Shown in pieces: positions 49,512-59,537 of a DNA stretch of 64,000 bases (its first letter is position 1; each line of letters begins with the position of its first letter). A model generated the notes under the pieces. That model had not been told where the DNA came from, searched no databases, and saw only the letters and a program-made list of their open reading frames with translations. Source of the DNA: a virus; IMG/VR virus record IMGVR_UViG_3300023192_003818, positions 42,602 through 106,601 of that record. One strand, given 5' to 3'. The position numbers and the translations under genes were made by a program.

Positions 49512-50003
49512 TTATTCTTGTATTTCTCGTTTAAATTTTACCCAATCAAAAGCTGATCCTGGGTCTATTTTACCCCTACCTTTACCTCTTATATCATCTC
49601 CTGATACATCAGAATGTCTTACTATATTTTTAGATTTTATGTTATATTTTACCTTCCACCATTTACATACTCTTATAAGAGAATCAAATTGTTCTTGACT
49701 ATAAGTTCCTCCTTTATTAATAACTTTTTTAAAAGAAGAATAAGTATGTATTCCTTCAACTAAAAGCTCAACACCTAAAAAATGACCATTTAAATATCTC
49801 CATTCTCCCCATTCAGATTTTCCTGCATGAGAGGCTTTATTTGGAGAACTTACCATACTATCATAAATACCATCAGGTTTTATAAAACCATGGACTGATA
49901 AATTTAGGGATTTTAAAAAGTCCTTAGCATATTTTGGACCTCCATCTAAATCCAAATATTCTGCCATAGAATGTATTATTATACCTTTAGGAATTATATT
50001 CAT
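49512..50003 (-). CDS. N-acetylmuramoyl-L-alanine amidase (endolysin)
   Basis: 163 residues, PGRP/amidase_2 fold. GIIIHSM gives the first zinc His, IVRHSDVSGDDIRGKGRGKI the second with the Lys, and DPGSAFDW the end of the active site. Cleaves the amide bond between glycan and peptide in the wall. Two holin-like genes follow. Confidence 0.88.
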   Translation of the reverse strand: MNIIPKGIIIHSMAEYLDLDGGPKYAKDFLKSLNLSVHGFIKPDGIYDSMVSSPNKASHAGKSEWGEWRYLNGHFLGVELLVEGIHTYSSFKKVINKGGTYSQEQFDSLIRVCKWWKVKYNIKSKNIVRHSDVSGDDIRGKGRGKIDPGSAFDWVKFKREIQE

Positions 50004-50009
50004 AATTTT

Positions 50010-50303
50010 TTAATACCACTCACTATATTTATCTCTATTTCTTTGTATATCTTCTCGGTCTTTAAAAACCTTTCCAATTTCTCCTATTCCAAAACTTCCA
50101 ATTGTTATCCAAAAGAAAGAATCATAAATAAATTCACTTACTTCTAATTTATGACCTAAAAATCCTAAAACTATTTCTGTTATAGCTATTATTACCATTA
50201 AAATAAAAGAAATGAATCCTACAATGTTTTTTTCATTATAATCATTATCATCCTTAAATATACTCCAAAAATCCACCCAATGTTTCTTTACATGTTCTAC
50301 CAT
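50010..50303 (-). CDS. holin-like membrane protein
   Basis: 97 residues with two central transmembrane segments (IVGFISFILMVIIAITEIVL and FIYDSFFWITIGSFGIG) and charged ends, six bases from the endolysin. This is the usual form of a class II holin; function inferred from context. Confidence 0.6.
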   Translation of the reverse strand: MVEHVKKHWVDFWSIFKDDNDYNEKNIVGFISFILMVIIAITEIVLGFLGHKLEVSEFIYDSFFWITIGSFGIGEIGKVFKDREDIQRNRDKYSEWY

Positions 50304-50324
50304 AGATAACCTTTTTAAATATTT

Positions 50325-50543
50325 TTATTTAGATTTTGCCCAATAAGTTTTTATACTTTTTACAACCCAATCCCAATTTCTAGTTCCTAATACCCCAAAA
50401 CCAATCCCTGCTAATAAAGGATTTCCTTGTGCTACAAAATAAAATCCTGCAATTCCAAATCCTATTCCTGTAATTCCGTTAGCTTTAACAAAATTTAATA
50501 TAACATTCCAAATTCCTTTAATAAACTCTAATACTTTTTTCAT
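50325..50543 (-). CDS. small Gly-rich membrane protein, 72 aa
   Basis: Start at MKKVLEFIKGIWNVIL; a Gly-rich hydrophobic hairpin (ITGIGFGIAGFYFVAQ, LLAGIGFGVLGT) follows. Likely a second holin or holin partner. The longer frame overlaps the reductase gene and is unlikely. Confidence 0.5.
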   Translation of the reverse strand: MKKVLEFIKGIWNVILNFVKANGITGIGFGIAGFYFVAQGNPLLAGIGFGVLGTRNWDWVVKSIKTYWAKSK

Positions 50544-50586
50544 TTTTATATTTTTTTTACATTTGTTATAAATATTAAGAGAAACA

Positions 50587-52896
50587 TTAAATGTGAGTAA
50601 TTTCACAACCCTCCCCATTAACCCCACTACAAGCTGCACTCCCTAAAGTATCTATATTTATGTAATTAGGTTCTTTTAATATCTCTACAAAATCTACCGA
50701 TTTAAATTTTCTTCTTGTTTCTTCCCATTTATGTAATAAATGTACATCTTTTAAACAATAAATAGATTGTTGTAAATCTCTTTTAAAATAATTTCTTGCA
50801 AACCTTTTAGCAGAATCAATCCAATACTTTTTAAGTAATACTTGGGAACGTGTTCCTTGAATAGATAAATTTTTATTTAAAACTACATCACAAGCTTCCC
50901 ATAAATTATTGTTAAAATAATGTAAACCATCAACTATTAAACCAGAAGCGAAAATTGCTCCCATTCCATATTTTTCTAATAACTCTTCAAAACTTAATAC
51001 TGAAGTATTAGGAGATTGGTTCCAATCTTTATCTCCATGAATTGATAAAAAACTTACAGCAGCAAAACTATTTTGATATTTAAATACATAATCAGCAATT
51101 TCTTGATAATCATCAATTATTACAGTATTTGAAACATTATGTGATGTAGTTGGAATAATACATCTTTCTTCTACTTTTCCATAATCTACCCAATTTTCTT
51201 TTACAAGTTTTATTAACTTTAGATGTTTAACTCCTTGCAGGTTTTTTTTATAAAGAGTATTTTTAGGATTAGTTATAGGAATAAAAACAGCATAATCTGT
51301 TTTAGTTTCAGAATATACTCCTTCTTCAATTAAAAAAGGCATTTTTTCTTTCAAAAAATTAGCAGTTTCAGTATATTTATTTAATTGCATTACTCTAAAA
51401 TACTTAGGTGAATGTTCTCCCCCTGTAGCAGAAGAACATCCTAGTATTACAGCAGAATTGCCTGAGGGTTTTACTGTTGTTGAACGTGATGAAGGATTTA
51501 TACCTATTAAACTTGCAATTATTTCATTAATTTCAATTACAAATTTAGCTCCTTCTTGTAATAATTCTTCATTAAAAAGCCAGGGTTGGCTCGCCCACCC
51601 TGTTATTGATACACCTAATAAAGATTCATATTTTGAAATTGCAATTGTTTCTTTCAATACATCTTTTATATTTTTAAAAGAAACATAACCTGCTTGTAGT
51701 GTCCCGGTTATAGTAGCAGCTTTAATAACATCAAAAAATTGTTGTTTATTTTTGATTTTGGAACCATCTATTTCTACAAGATTACAACATTGAATTGCTG
51801 TTTTAAATATACTTTCAGGTTCTTTTAATAGGCTTATATCTGATTTTTGTACTCTTTTTACTATTTCTTTATCTTTCCAATTAAAAAATAATGGAGTGAA
51901 TCCTATTTCAAAACAAGGATTAAAAATCTCAAATATATTATTCATAAAAACAAACCCAATATCGGAAAGTCCTTCATTTAATTCTATGTAATGTTGGAAT
52001 TTTTCTTTACTAAATTTATTTCTTAATAACCCCACAGAATTATTAGAACGTTCTCTTTGTTGGTTTTCTTCTCTCCAATTACCGGTTTTTGCGTAAATTA
52101 AATCTTTATCTTCAGGTGAAACAATTATATTACAAGCTGCTCTTCTAATCCCCCCACTTAATACAGCATTTGCTATATGCATAAAAATATCATAGGCTAA
52201 TATGCTTTTAAATTTTTTAGGTTTTGGGGTTACATAAGAATTTAATAATAATTCTATTTTTTCAAAGGATTTTTTAATTCCTTCAGACCCTGGGGCTTTA
52301 TATTTTCTGCCTACTTTTTCACCTTTTTTTCTTATTTTTGAATAATCAAATTTTATTTCATATCCTTGATACTCTTCAAACCCCTTAATAGGGTCAGTAC
52401 TTAAATAAGAAGTTATTAAAACGTGACCTGCTTCTCCCCAACCCTCAATTGAATCAGAAACAACAAAAGTTTTGGTTCCTTTATTTCTTTTTTGAATTTT
52501 AGGTAAACAATTTATAAAAGGAATCATCATATTAACTCCTACACCACAACCACACAACATTAAATAAAACGAATTACCTAAAAATGAAGGTTTATCCGCA
52601 TACATAACAAGACAATTAAACATCTTAAAATTATGTTTAAACATATCATTTCCTCTAAATTGTAAAGACCTTTGGGAAGCCAAATATTTTTTGTCTTTAT
52701 AAAATTCTTCAGCATAGTTCATATAACCCCTAAGTTCAGGGGATTTTCTTAAATATTCAAAATATTTAGTTCTATGAGTATTAAATACTTCTTGAGTGGC
52801 TTCTTCCCAAGTTTCATATCTTTGTTTTTTTTCATTATAGCCCAAAAAATCCGAATATAATTTTAAGTCGGATAAAAATTTTCTCCCTTTGTCCAT
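50587..52896 (-). CDS. nrdJ: class II ribonucleoside-triphosphate reductase (B12-dependent)
   Basis: 769 residues, matching monomeric adenosylcobalamin-dependent reductases. Cys pair for reduction in FNCLVMY and in QCCNLVEI, catalytic NPCFEI, KPSGNSAVILGCSSATGGEH in the substrate region, and a C-terminal redox pair in AACSGVNGEGCEI. It makes dNTPs without a radical-generating subunit but needs vitamin B12 from the host. The phage thioredoxin may be its reductant. Confidence 0.88.
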   Translation of the reverse strand: MDKGRKFLSDLKLYSDFLGYNEKKQRYETWEEATQEVFNTHRTKYFEYLRKSPELRGYMNYAEEFYKDKKYLASQRSLQFRGNDMFKHNFKMFNCLVMYADKPSFLGNSFYLMLCGCGVGVNMMIPFINCLPKIQKRNKGTKTFVVSDSIEGWGEAGHVLITSYLSTDPIKGFEEYQGYEIKFDYSKIRKKGEKVGRKYKAPGSEGIKKSFEKIELLLNSYVTPKPKKFKSILAYDIFMHIANAVLSGGIRRAACNIIVSPEDKDLIYAKTGNWREENQQRERSNNSVGLLRNKFSKEKFQHYIELNEGLSDIGFVFMNNIFEIFNPCFEIGFTPLFFNWKDKEIVKRVQKSDISLLKEPESIFKTAIQCCNLVEIDGSKIKNKQQFFDVIKAATITGTLQAGYVSFKNIKDVLKETIAISKYESLLGVSITGWASQPWLFNEELLQEGAKFVIEINEIIASLIGINPSSRSTTVKPSGNSAVILGCSSATGGEHSPKYFRVMQLNKYTETANFLKEKMPFLIEEGVYSETKTDYAVFIPITNPKNTLYKKNLQGVKHLKLIKLVKENWVDYGKVEERCIIPTTSHNVSNTVIIDDYQEIADYVFKYQNSFAAVSFLSIHGDKDWNQSPNTSVLSFEELLEKYGMGAIFASGLIVDGLHYFNNNLWEACDVVLNKNLSIQGTRSQVLLKKYWIDSAKRFARNYFKRDLQQSIYCLKDVHLLHKWEETRRKFKSVDFVEILKEPNYINIDTLGSAACSGVNGEGCEITHI

Positions 52897-52901
52897 TTGG
52901 T

Positions 52902-54281
52902 TTAATCTATTTTAAAAAATTCATCATATTCTTGTTTCAAAAACTTTTTTTCTGAAGTCTCTATATCTTTATTTATTATTTTTTTTGTATTCTCTAATTC
53001 ATCTTCACCCATTGCCTCATTATTAATTTCAATATACCCCCTTGATAAATCAACTTTTGGTGCAAAATATGTTTGACCATCAGGGCCATATCTGTTTCCC
53101 ATTATATGAAATCTTGCAGTTCCTGCTAATTTATCTTTTCTTGACCTTGCTTGGGATATTACTATATCCCCAATCATTATTTTGTCATAAGAACCCGCAA
53201 TATGGATACTCTCTAATATAACTTCTTTTGCTCCTAAACGATTGGCTTGGGAAGGTGAAATTAATGGTATGTTTAATTCCTTTGCTAATCCTTTGGCTTG
53301 AAGATAAATATCATCTAAATCATCTTTTTTTTCTCTTCTATTAGAAGGAGGTTTAAGTAAATCTAAATAATCTATAAAAATAGCATCAGGTTTAAAATCT
53401 AAAGTTGATAAATGTGCTTCTATTGTTGCAAAAGATGCTCTTTTTGGTGGGTATTCTTTTACAATTAATTCACCTTTTAAACTTGCCATAGTTTTATTAA
53501 CATTTTCTCTATGTTCCTCATAATTAGGGTCTTTTATATCCAAAAAATTAACAGGAATTCCTGTAAGGTAAGCATCTAATCTTTTTCCTACATATCCTTC
53601 ACCTAATTCTAACCCATAAAATACTATTTTATATCCTAACTGAACTAATAATCCTGCCATTGCTACTATTAACCAAGATTTTCCTCCTTTAGGGTTACCA
53701 AATATTAAAACTAAATCACCACCACCAAAACCTCCTCCAGTAATTTTATTAAATACCTCCCAAGGAAAAGGTAATACTTTTCTTGAATCTTCTCTATATC
53801 TGGATTCAACATCCTTCTTTAAATCTAACCCAATATTTTTATCTTGGCCTGCTTTTAAAGCATTATTTATAAGAGTTCTTACACCATCATAATCTCCATT
53901 TTTTAATAAATCAACAGATGTTAATAAAGCATTTTTTAATTGTTGATTTATACAAAAATTTTCAAATTCCTCTTGAACATATTCTAAATCATCATCAGAA
54001 GCAACATAAGCTCTTTTTAATTGTTCTTGTATAGAAATTGAAAGTATTTCATTTTGAATTTTTTTTAATTCAACTTTAAGTACTGCTAAAGTAGGATTTG
54101 TATGATAATCATCAAAATATTTTAATATTGTTTTAACAACCCATTTATGAGCACTATTTTGGAAATATTCTTCAGATATTATATCATGATTATTTCTTAA
54201 AAATTTAGAATCAGTTAAAAGAGAAGATATTACTTTAACTTGGAATTCTGACCCATAATTTTCTAATTTAGGAAGTGTCAA
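52902..54281 (-). CDS. replicative DNA helicase (DnaB/gp41-like)
   Basis: 459 residues. N-terminal helical domain (RNNHDIISEEYFQNSAHKW), Walker A LIFGNPKGGKSWLI near residue 195, Walker B AIFIDYLDLL near residue 305, then SQARSRKDKLAGTARFHIMG in parts. It unwinds DNA ahead of the polymerase. Overlaps the RNase H-like gene by four bases. Confidence 0.9.
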   Translation of the reverse strand: MTLPKLENYGSEFQVKVISSLLTDSKFLRNNHDIISEEYFQNSAHKWVVKTILKYFDDYHTNPTLAVLKVELKKIQNEILSISIQEQLKRAYVASDDDLEYVQEEFENFCINQQLKNALLTSVDLLKNGDYDGVRTLINNALKAGQDKNIGLDLKKDVESRYREDSRKVLPFPWEVFNKITGGGFGGGDLVLIFGNPKGGKSWLIVAMAGLLVQLGYKIVFYGLELGEGYVGKRLDAYLTGIPVNFLDIKDPNYEEHRENVNKTMASLKGELIVKEYPPKRASFATIEAHLSTLDFKPDAIFIDYLDLLKPPSNRREKKDDLDDIYLQAKGLAKELNIPLISPSQANRLGAKEVILESIHIAGSYDKIMIGDIVISQARSRKDKLAGTARFHIMGNRYGPDGQTYFAPKVDLSRGYIEINNEAMGEDELENTKKIINKDIETSEKKFLKQEYDEFFKID

Positions 54282-55318
54282 TTTTTATAATTATTTAAGT
54301 GTGTAAAATTTTCTTTAATCCAGTAATCTAAATTTCTAATTAAATTTCCTAATTGGTCTTGTTTATATAAAGATTTAAAAGTTTTTTCATCTAACTTAGG
54401 AAATTCTTTATCTATTATACTATTAATATACGAAATTTCTTCATCAGATACCAAAGGTTTTGTTAAATCCATTATGATATAATTCTTTTTTAATCTCTCC
54501 CAATCTTGTATTATACGAGCATATATAATATGTTCTTTAAATTTGGATTTTGATATTTTAAACAAATCATCCATTACTAATTTTGAACCTTTTAATTCAG
54601 GAAATAGTTTAAATAATTTTTTAACACCTAATCCTTTAATTCCAGGGATTTTATCAGAATTATCTCCGAGGAGCGTCTTATAAATAATAAAATTTTCTGG
54701 TATGATATCATATTTTAATTTTAATTTTTGAGAATTGTAGAATTCCTTTTCTATTGGGCTATATATTGTGATATTCTCATTAATTAATTGGAGAAAGTCT
54801 TTATCCACTGAAACAATTGTTGAATGAGCATTATATTTTTTATTTAATTCTGTCCCTAACACTGAAATAATGTCATCAGCTTCGACTTTATCTATTGATA
54901 TGACTTTAATGGGTAATAATTTAAGATATTGAATTAGACGTATTATTTGGTTAATTTTTGCCTCATGTTCTTCATCAATATTATTAAAAGCATCCCAATT
55001 AGTAATTCTTGTGTGTTCTCTTCCAGATTTATATTCGGGGAGCAAATTCTTTCGTTTATTTGAAGAATCTACCCCATCAAATACAACATAAACACAAGTG
55101 GGTTGATTAATTCTTATAAGAGCTCCTAAAGAGCGCAAAAACCCACCTAATCCACCAATATGAAGACCATTAGGATTTACCATATTTAGTATGGCGAAAT
55201 TACGGAAGAAAAGATTTAAACCATCTATTAATAATACTTTATCATGCCTTTTTAAAGGAGTCTTACCCCCATCCTCTTGAAGTTCTTCCAAGAGATTATT
55301 TAAATTAATTTTATTCAT
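54278..55318 (-). CDS. RNase H / 5'-3' exonuclease (FEN family)
   Basis: 346 residues. VLLIDGLNLFFRNFA and YVVFDGVDSSNKRKNL are the first metal-binding segments; KVEADDIISVL and VSVDKDFLQLI follow, then GDNSDKIPGIKGLG, the helix-hairpin-helix. Same family as T4 Rnh, which removes RNA primers. Confidence 0.9.
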   Translation of the reverse strand: MNKINLNNLLEELQEDGGKTPLKRHDKVLLIDGLNLFFRNFAILNMVNPNGLHIGGLGGFLRSLGALIRINQPTCVYVVFDGVDSSNKRKNLLPEYKSGREHTRITNWDAFNNIDEEHEAKINQIIRLIQYLKLLPIKVISIDKVEADDIISVLGTELNKKYNAHSTIVSVDKDFLQLINENITIYSPIEKEFYNSQKLKLKYDIIPENFIIYKTLLGDNSDKIPGIKGLGVKKLFKLFPELKGSKLVMDDLFKISKSKFKEHIIYARIIQDWERLKKNYIIMDLTKPLVSDEEISYINSIIDKEFPKLDEKTFKSLYKQDQLGNLIRNLDYWIKENFTHLNNYKN

Positions 55319-55330
55319 AAAAATTGAAAT

Positions 55331-56404
55331 TTAATCTAATAATGTTAATGGTAGAGAAGTTTCAAACCATTCACTATCATCTTCTTCTAAGGTATAAGGC
55401 CCTTTTCCTAATATATCTTCCCATTCAGAAGAATATTTTTTCTTATATTTATCTATTGCTTTTGCATCATTTTTAATAAAACCATGAGCTGTGCTTATTA
55501 TGATTCCCGAAGTTGCAATGCCATTTATGTGGTTTTTAGAAATTGCAACTTTAGTACGTAAAGCATAATCTATTTTCTTTTTATTCCTAACGGCTTGAAT
55601 TCGTGAAGTGCCTGAATTTGAAATATTTCCATAAGTTATAACTATTACAGAATCCCAATAAAAGGTATCTCCTCCCTTATTAGTCATTTTTGGTTGACCC
55701 ATAGGACCTATTGCTGGCATTACTCCAGTTTTATTTACAACAAAAAAAGTATTAGTGTATTTTGATGTTTCTTTACGAGACATCATAATTTTTTGATTAA
55801 CAAAATTTCCAAATTGTGTTGTAATTGCCCCGGCATTCCACATAGGGTTATTATTTTTCTTCTCTATGCTTTGGTCACAAGGAATAGAACCTACTGAATC
55901 CCAAATGAAAAGTAAATCATATGGTAATTTTTCCTTAGATTGATCATCTAATATATCTAACATAAAAGAAGAAACATCTTCAATACTATTTATAGTACTT
56001 CTATCTCGGTAAATGAAAAATCCTTTATAGTCTATTACTTCTCCCTCTTCATCTAAAACCTCCTCCATTTTAAATCCCATTTTTTTCCAATAATCCCAAC
56101 TATGTTTCATTTCAGTTATGATTATTACAGGGAGTATTCCCATTTTTTGAGCAGAAACTGCTAACTCAATAGCAGTAGTTGTTTTACCTGTATCACTTCT
56201 TCCTCGTGTTATTGAAATAAATCCTTTAGGGGCACCCGGAATAGAGAGAACATCCTGAAGGGCTTTACCGAACGGAATCCATTCCAATTCTTTAAACTTT
56301 ATATTTCCCTCTAAACCCTTTGAAGTTTTGTATTTATCTAAATCAAATTTTGATTGAATTTCTTTTGAAACAGCATCAGTCAGTGATTTTTTTACTTTGA
56401 TCAT
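55331..56404 (-). CDS. uvsX: UvsX/RecA recombinase
   Basis: 357 residues. Walker A ITRGRSDTGKTTTAIE near residue 65, LLFIWDSVGSIP as Walker B, and FFVVNKTG later. Drives strand exchange and recombination-dependent replication as T4 UvsX. Confidence 0.88.
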   Translation of the reverse strand: MIKVKKSLTDAVSKEIQSKFDLDKYKTSKGLEGNIKFKELEWIPFGKALQDVLSIPGAPKGFISITRGRSDTGKTTTAIELAVSAQKMGILPVIIITEMKHSWDYWKKMGFKMEEVLDEEGEVIDYKGFFIYRDRSTINSIEDVSSFMLDILDDQSKEKLPYDLLFIWDSVGSIPCDQSIEKKNNNPMWNAGAITTQFGNFVNQKIMMSRKETSKYTNTFFVVNKTGVMPAIGPMGQPKMTNKGGDTFYWDSVIVITYGNISNSGTSRIQAVRNKKKIDYALRTKVAISKNHINGIATSGIIISTAHGFIKNDAKAIDKYKKKYSSEWEDILGKGPYTLEEDDSEWFETSLPLTLLD

Positions 56405-56415
56405 AATAATTTAAA

Positions 56416-57234
56416 TTAAAATGGTAAATCATCATGATCATCTTTAATTAATTCTTCTTCAAACATTTCATCAAACTCATCACTTTTATTAGGTTTTGTT
56501 TCTAATTGGAATGTTGATTTTTCTTCAACTTTAACTTCATCTTTATCTTCAACATCTTCTTCAGGAGTTAACCATTTTACTAAAACCTCTTTCATTCTAT
56601 CATAACTCATTTTATATTTCCCTTTAACTTCTAAAATATTTGGTTGATTTTCTAACCATTCTTTTACTTGTTTAGGATCTTTACTCAATACTGAATTTTT
56701 TCTTTTAGGTGTAAGTGAAATACTAAATCCTTTACCTGAATCTGCTTTTTTGGATACTACTTTAAAATCCAAACCATCGTTAATATCTTCAAAACTTCCA
56801 TATTCTTCATCATCAGCAAGAGTTAATAATTCCATATAAAGGGTTTTACTTAATTCCAGTTGTCTAACACCTTTTTCTTCTTCTCCCCTTACAATAACAG
56901 GAGCAAATACTCTTAATTTTGGTTCTAATTTTTTACCTAATTTCCATTTTTCAGTATCACCACTACCAATTAGTTTTTGTGAAAATTCTGAAATAGGGCA
57001 CTTTTCACCCCAATTTATTAATGAAGATAATGGGAATTGACTTATTCCATATATTACATAAAAATCTTGGAAAGGGTTATCTTTATCTAAAACTGAAGGT
57101 ACAAATCTTATTTGAAATTCACCTTCTTCTTTTGGTTTCCAATAAATTGTTGAATAATCTATTTTTTCTCCTGTACCACTATTACTTTCATATTTTAAAG
57201 ATGCGATACGTTTTTTTACTGCATTTAAATCCAT
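56416..57234 (-). CDS. single-stranded DNA-binding protein (gp32-like)
   Basis: 272 residues. Starts MDLNAVKKRIASL, then IYWKPKEEGEFQIRFVPS, the gp32 OB-fold start, and ends in an acidic tail (DEFDEMFEEELIKDDHDDLP) used for protein contacts. Position next to uvsX matches T4-like order. Confidence 0.85.
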   Translation of the reverse strand: MDLNAVKKRIASLKYESNSGTGEKIDYSTIYWKPKEEGEFQIRFVPSVLDKDNPFQDFYVIYGISQFPLSSLINWGEKCPISEFSQKLIGSGDTEKWKLGKKLEPKLRVFAPVIVRGEEEKGVRQLELSKTLYMELLTLADDEEYGSFEDINDGLDFKVVSKKADSGKGFSISLTPKRKNSVLSKDPKQVKEWLENQPNILEVKGKYKMSYDRMKEVLVKWLTPEEDVEDKDEVKVEEKSTFQLETKPNKSDEFDEMFEEELIKDDHDDLPF

Positions 57235-57244
57235 ATTAAATTTT

Positions 57245-57298
57245 TAATTGTTTATGTGATGTAAATATATGATATTTTATTAGGGATTCCAAAGGATT
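57245..57298 (-). promoter_or_regulatory. predicted promoter for the SSB-UvsX-helicase operon
   Basis: Minus strand CTTTGGAATCCC, 20-base spacer, TATATTTACATC: the cleanest match to the -33 TTTG and -7 boxes in the window, without spacer hairpin. Confidence 0.6.
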
Positions 57299-57312
57299 TT
57301 TGACTTTATTTA

Positions 57313-57504
57313 TTAACTTTCTTTCCATATGTAACCATAGGCAGTTTTTTGTTTTTCCTTTAAACAGCACCTAATTCCACAACTATTTCTACTTTTTTCT
57401 AAAAAAAAATAATCTTCAGTTATTGAATTAAATTTTTTGATAAAATTTTTAATTAAATTACATTGGTGAATAACTTTTTGAAGATTTGGTTTAGGCACTC
57501 TCAT
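57313..57504 (-). CDS. solo NUMOD1-like DNA-binding module
   Basis: 63 residues. The end, CGIRCCLKEKQKTAYGYIWK, and a preceding helical part match the NUMOD1/IENR1 module at the C-terminus of the GIY-YIG enzyme at 14575 (MCCKGRLKTTKGFKFKYK). No nuclease domain is present, so it is a remnant of a homing endonuclease or a free DNA-binding protein. Confidence 0.6.
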   Translation of the reverse strand: MRVPKPNLQKVIHQCNLIKNFIKKFNSITEDYFFLEKSRNSCGIRCCLKEKQKTAYGYIWKES

Positions 57505-57531
57505 ATTTAATCTTCCTTGTTATGGTAAATA

Positions 57532-58008
57532 TTATAACTTTATTATTTTATGGATTTTGGTTTTAAGAAATTGTAATTTTCCTCTTTGGGTTAAAATAAT
57601 ACAGTTTTTATAATCGTACCAATTAATTCTATAACTTGTATCTAAAACTCCACCATTTAAGGTTTTTATTAATTCATTTAATCCATTCAAACTATATAAA
57701 GTATTAGTTTCTTTTTTTCTATGTACTAAAATAGTATTTGCAAGAATAGTATTTATATTTCCTTGTTCAACATTATAAGTTACAATAACTTCATTGTTTA
57801 TAGGTGATATTTCTAAAACAAAAATTTTATTATAAAGTATATTATAACGAGAAGTTAAACTTTCTATAAGTATGTCTAAATCTTCTAAAGGAGTAAATGT
57901 TGCAAAAAGTCGGTTATTTAACATGTCATAACTAGAATAAGGTTCAAAATCATAATTCATATTATACATATTATCATCTACTTGTAAAATTTTATTATCT
58001 AAAATCAT
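57532..58008 (-). CDS. hypothetical protein, 158 aa
   Basis: Alpha/beta protein with no charged motif cluster; starts MILDNKILQVDDNMYNMN. Between the polymerase-like gene and the SSB operon. Unrecognised. Confidence 0.5.
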   Translation of the reverse strand: MILDNKILQVDDNMYNMNYDFEPYSSYDMLNNRLFATFTPLEDLDILIESLTSRYNILYNKIFVLEISPINNEVIVTYNVEQGNINTILANTILVHRKKETNTLYSLNGLNELIKTLNGGVLDTSYRINWYDYKNCIILTQRGKLQFLKTKIHKIIKL

Positions 58009-58025
58009 AACTTTTTATTATTTTT

Positions 58026-58217
58026 TTAACAAGATAAAAATACTCCATTATTATTAACTAAAGATATAAAAGAACCCTTTTTCATTTGTTTTAATCCTTC
58101 CTTTCTAATTAATTTTAAATTAGAAGAGGAGATTTTTAATTTTTTACTATCCTTCAAATAAGTTAAAAAATATAATTTTTTTAATTTAAATCGAGGTTTA
58201 ATTTTTCCTAATGTCAT
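58026..58217 (-). CDS. hypothetical basic protein, 63 aa
   Basis: Strongly basic MTLGKIKPRFKLKKLYFLTY; might bind DNA beside the polymerase-like protein encoded just upstream. No known family. Confidence 0.45.
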   Translation of the reverse strand: MTLGKIKPRFKLKKLYFLTYLKDSKKLKISSSNLKLIRKEGLKQMKKGSFISLVNNNGVFLSC

Positions 58218-58223
58218 TTTGTT

Positions 58224-59498
58224 TTATTTTAAATTATCATAATTTTTTCCTTTTTTTATAGTAAAAGGTAAATTATACAATGCTAAAGCATTAGAAACTT
58301 GAGTATTTATAAGGCTTTCTTCTTCAATTTTTATATCATATATAAAAGAGTCATAGTTATATAAAATTATTTTACTTTCCATTCCTCGGGTATTTTTTAT
58401 AATATAATATAAAATATTAGTAAACATGGCAATTTCAGTAGATTGAATTAAATAATTAAACAATTTATTTTTTGTTAATTGAGGGTGAGTAGTTTGAGAA
58501 AAAATATATTTACTTATAAAATTTGATACCCCTTTTTTACTATTATATTCAACCCAACTTTTTTCTATAAATTTTGAAATTTCTTTAAAAAATGGATAAT
58601 TTTTATACTTGGGATATATAAAACCATATAGTTGTTTAAACATTAAAGTTTTTGCAGTCTCTCTATCTTCTCCACAATATTTAGAAAAATCCTCATATAT
58701 GTCTTTATGTGGTAAAATATAATTTGAAAGATAAGCAGCTATATGAGGATGCATAGATATTATATCATACTCAATAAATTTATCATTCCTTGGTATAAAA
58801 GCTTCCCTACATTTGTTATTTTTATTAAGTGCGGCATAATTTACTCCTTTAAAGGAATTTGATGGTCTTGTTGTTAATGTATTAAGGTTATATTTAGTAA
58901 ATACATATTCTCCATTTATAGGGTGAAAATATTTTTCAAATTTTTCTTTATCTACTTTAATTCCATTTCTTTCAATTGAATTAAAAACCAAAGACACTTT
59001 ATTATTAAAAAATTCCACATAATCATCTAATTCTAATGTTATCTTTTCTATATCTCTTAAAATATTCTCACAATATTCATAATGTTTAACTATTGGAATA
59101 ATTATATTAATTTCAGAGTTATTTCTTAATCTATTATAAAAAATATTATGAGTTTGAGTAAGTACAGGTTTAAAAGAAGTTGGTGGAAAAACTAATGATT
59201 TTAGATTATTTAATGGAAAATAATGTAAAATTTCCTTTTTATCTCTAACATATAATGTTTCAAATCCTTTTAAAGTTATGTCTATTAACGTTTTATCTAA
59301 TGAAAAAGTTTCACTATGGTGTAGGCATAACATATAACCTTTACTCGCATCAAACGGTTTAATATACACCAAAGATACATAATTATTACATGGGTGTTCA
59401 TTAAAATTATAAGGAATTACTTCTATGAATGCTTCTTTATAACCACTATTTTTTAAAATATTTAATTGGTCTTCAGTTTCTATTAACCAATAATTCAT
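58224..59498 (-). CDS. family A DNA polymerase-like protein
   Basis: 424 residues. The C-terminal half has all palm motifs of PolA: motif A FIEYDIISMHPHIAAYL (Asp kept), motif B RETAKTLMFKQLYG with the R...K...F...YG spacing, QST before motif C, and motif C LYNYDSFIYDI in place of HDE with the Asp kept. The N-terminal 180 residues resemble a degenerate exonuclease domain without its acidic residues. The fold is complete enough to be active; the role beside a family B polymerase is unknown. Confidence 0.7.
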   Translation of the reverse strand: MNYWLIETEDQLNILKNSGYKEAFIEVIPYNFNEHPCNNYVSLVYIKPFDASKGYMLCLHHSETFSLDKTLIDITLKGFETLYVRDKKEILHYFPLNNLKSLVFPPTSFKPVLTQTHNIFYNRLRNNSEINIIIPIVKHYEYCENILRDIEKITLELDDYVEFFNNKVSLVFNSIERNGIKVDKEKFEKYFHPINGEYVFTKYNLNTLTTRPSNSFKGVNYAALNKNNKCREAFIPRNDKFIEYDIISMHPHIAAYLSNYILPHKDIYEDFSKYCGEDRETAKTLMFKQLYGFIYPKYKNYPFFKEISKFIEKSWVEYNSKKGVSNFISKYIFSQTTHPQLTKNKLFNYLIQSTEIAMFTNILYYIIKNTRGMESKIILYNYDSFIYDIKIEEESLINTQVSNALALYNLPFTIKKGKNYDNLK

Positions 59499-59537
59499 AA
59501 CCTTTTATTTAACATCAATATAATTAAGATATTTTTA

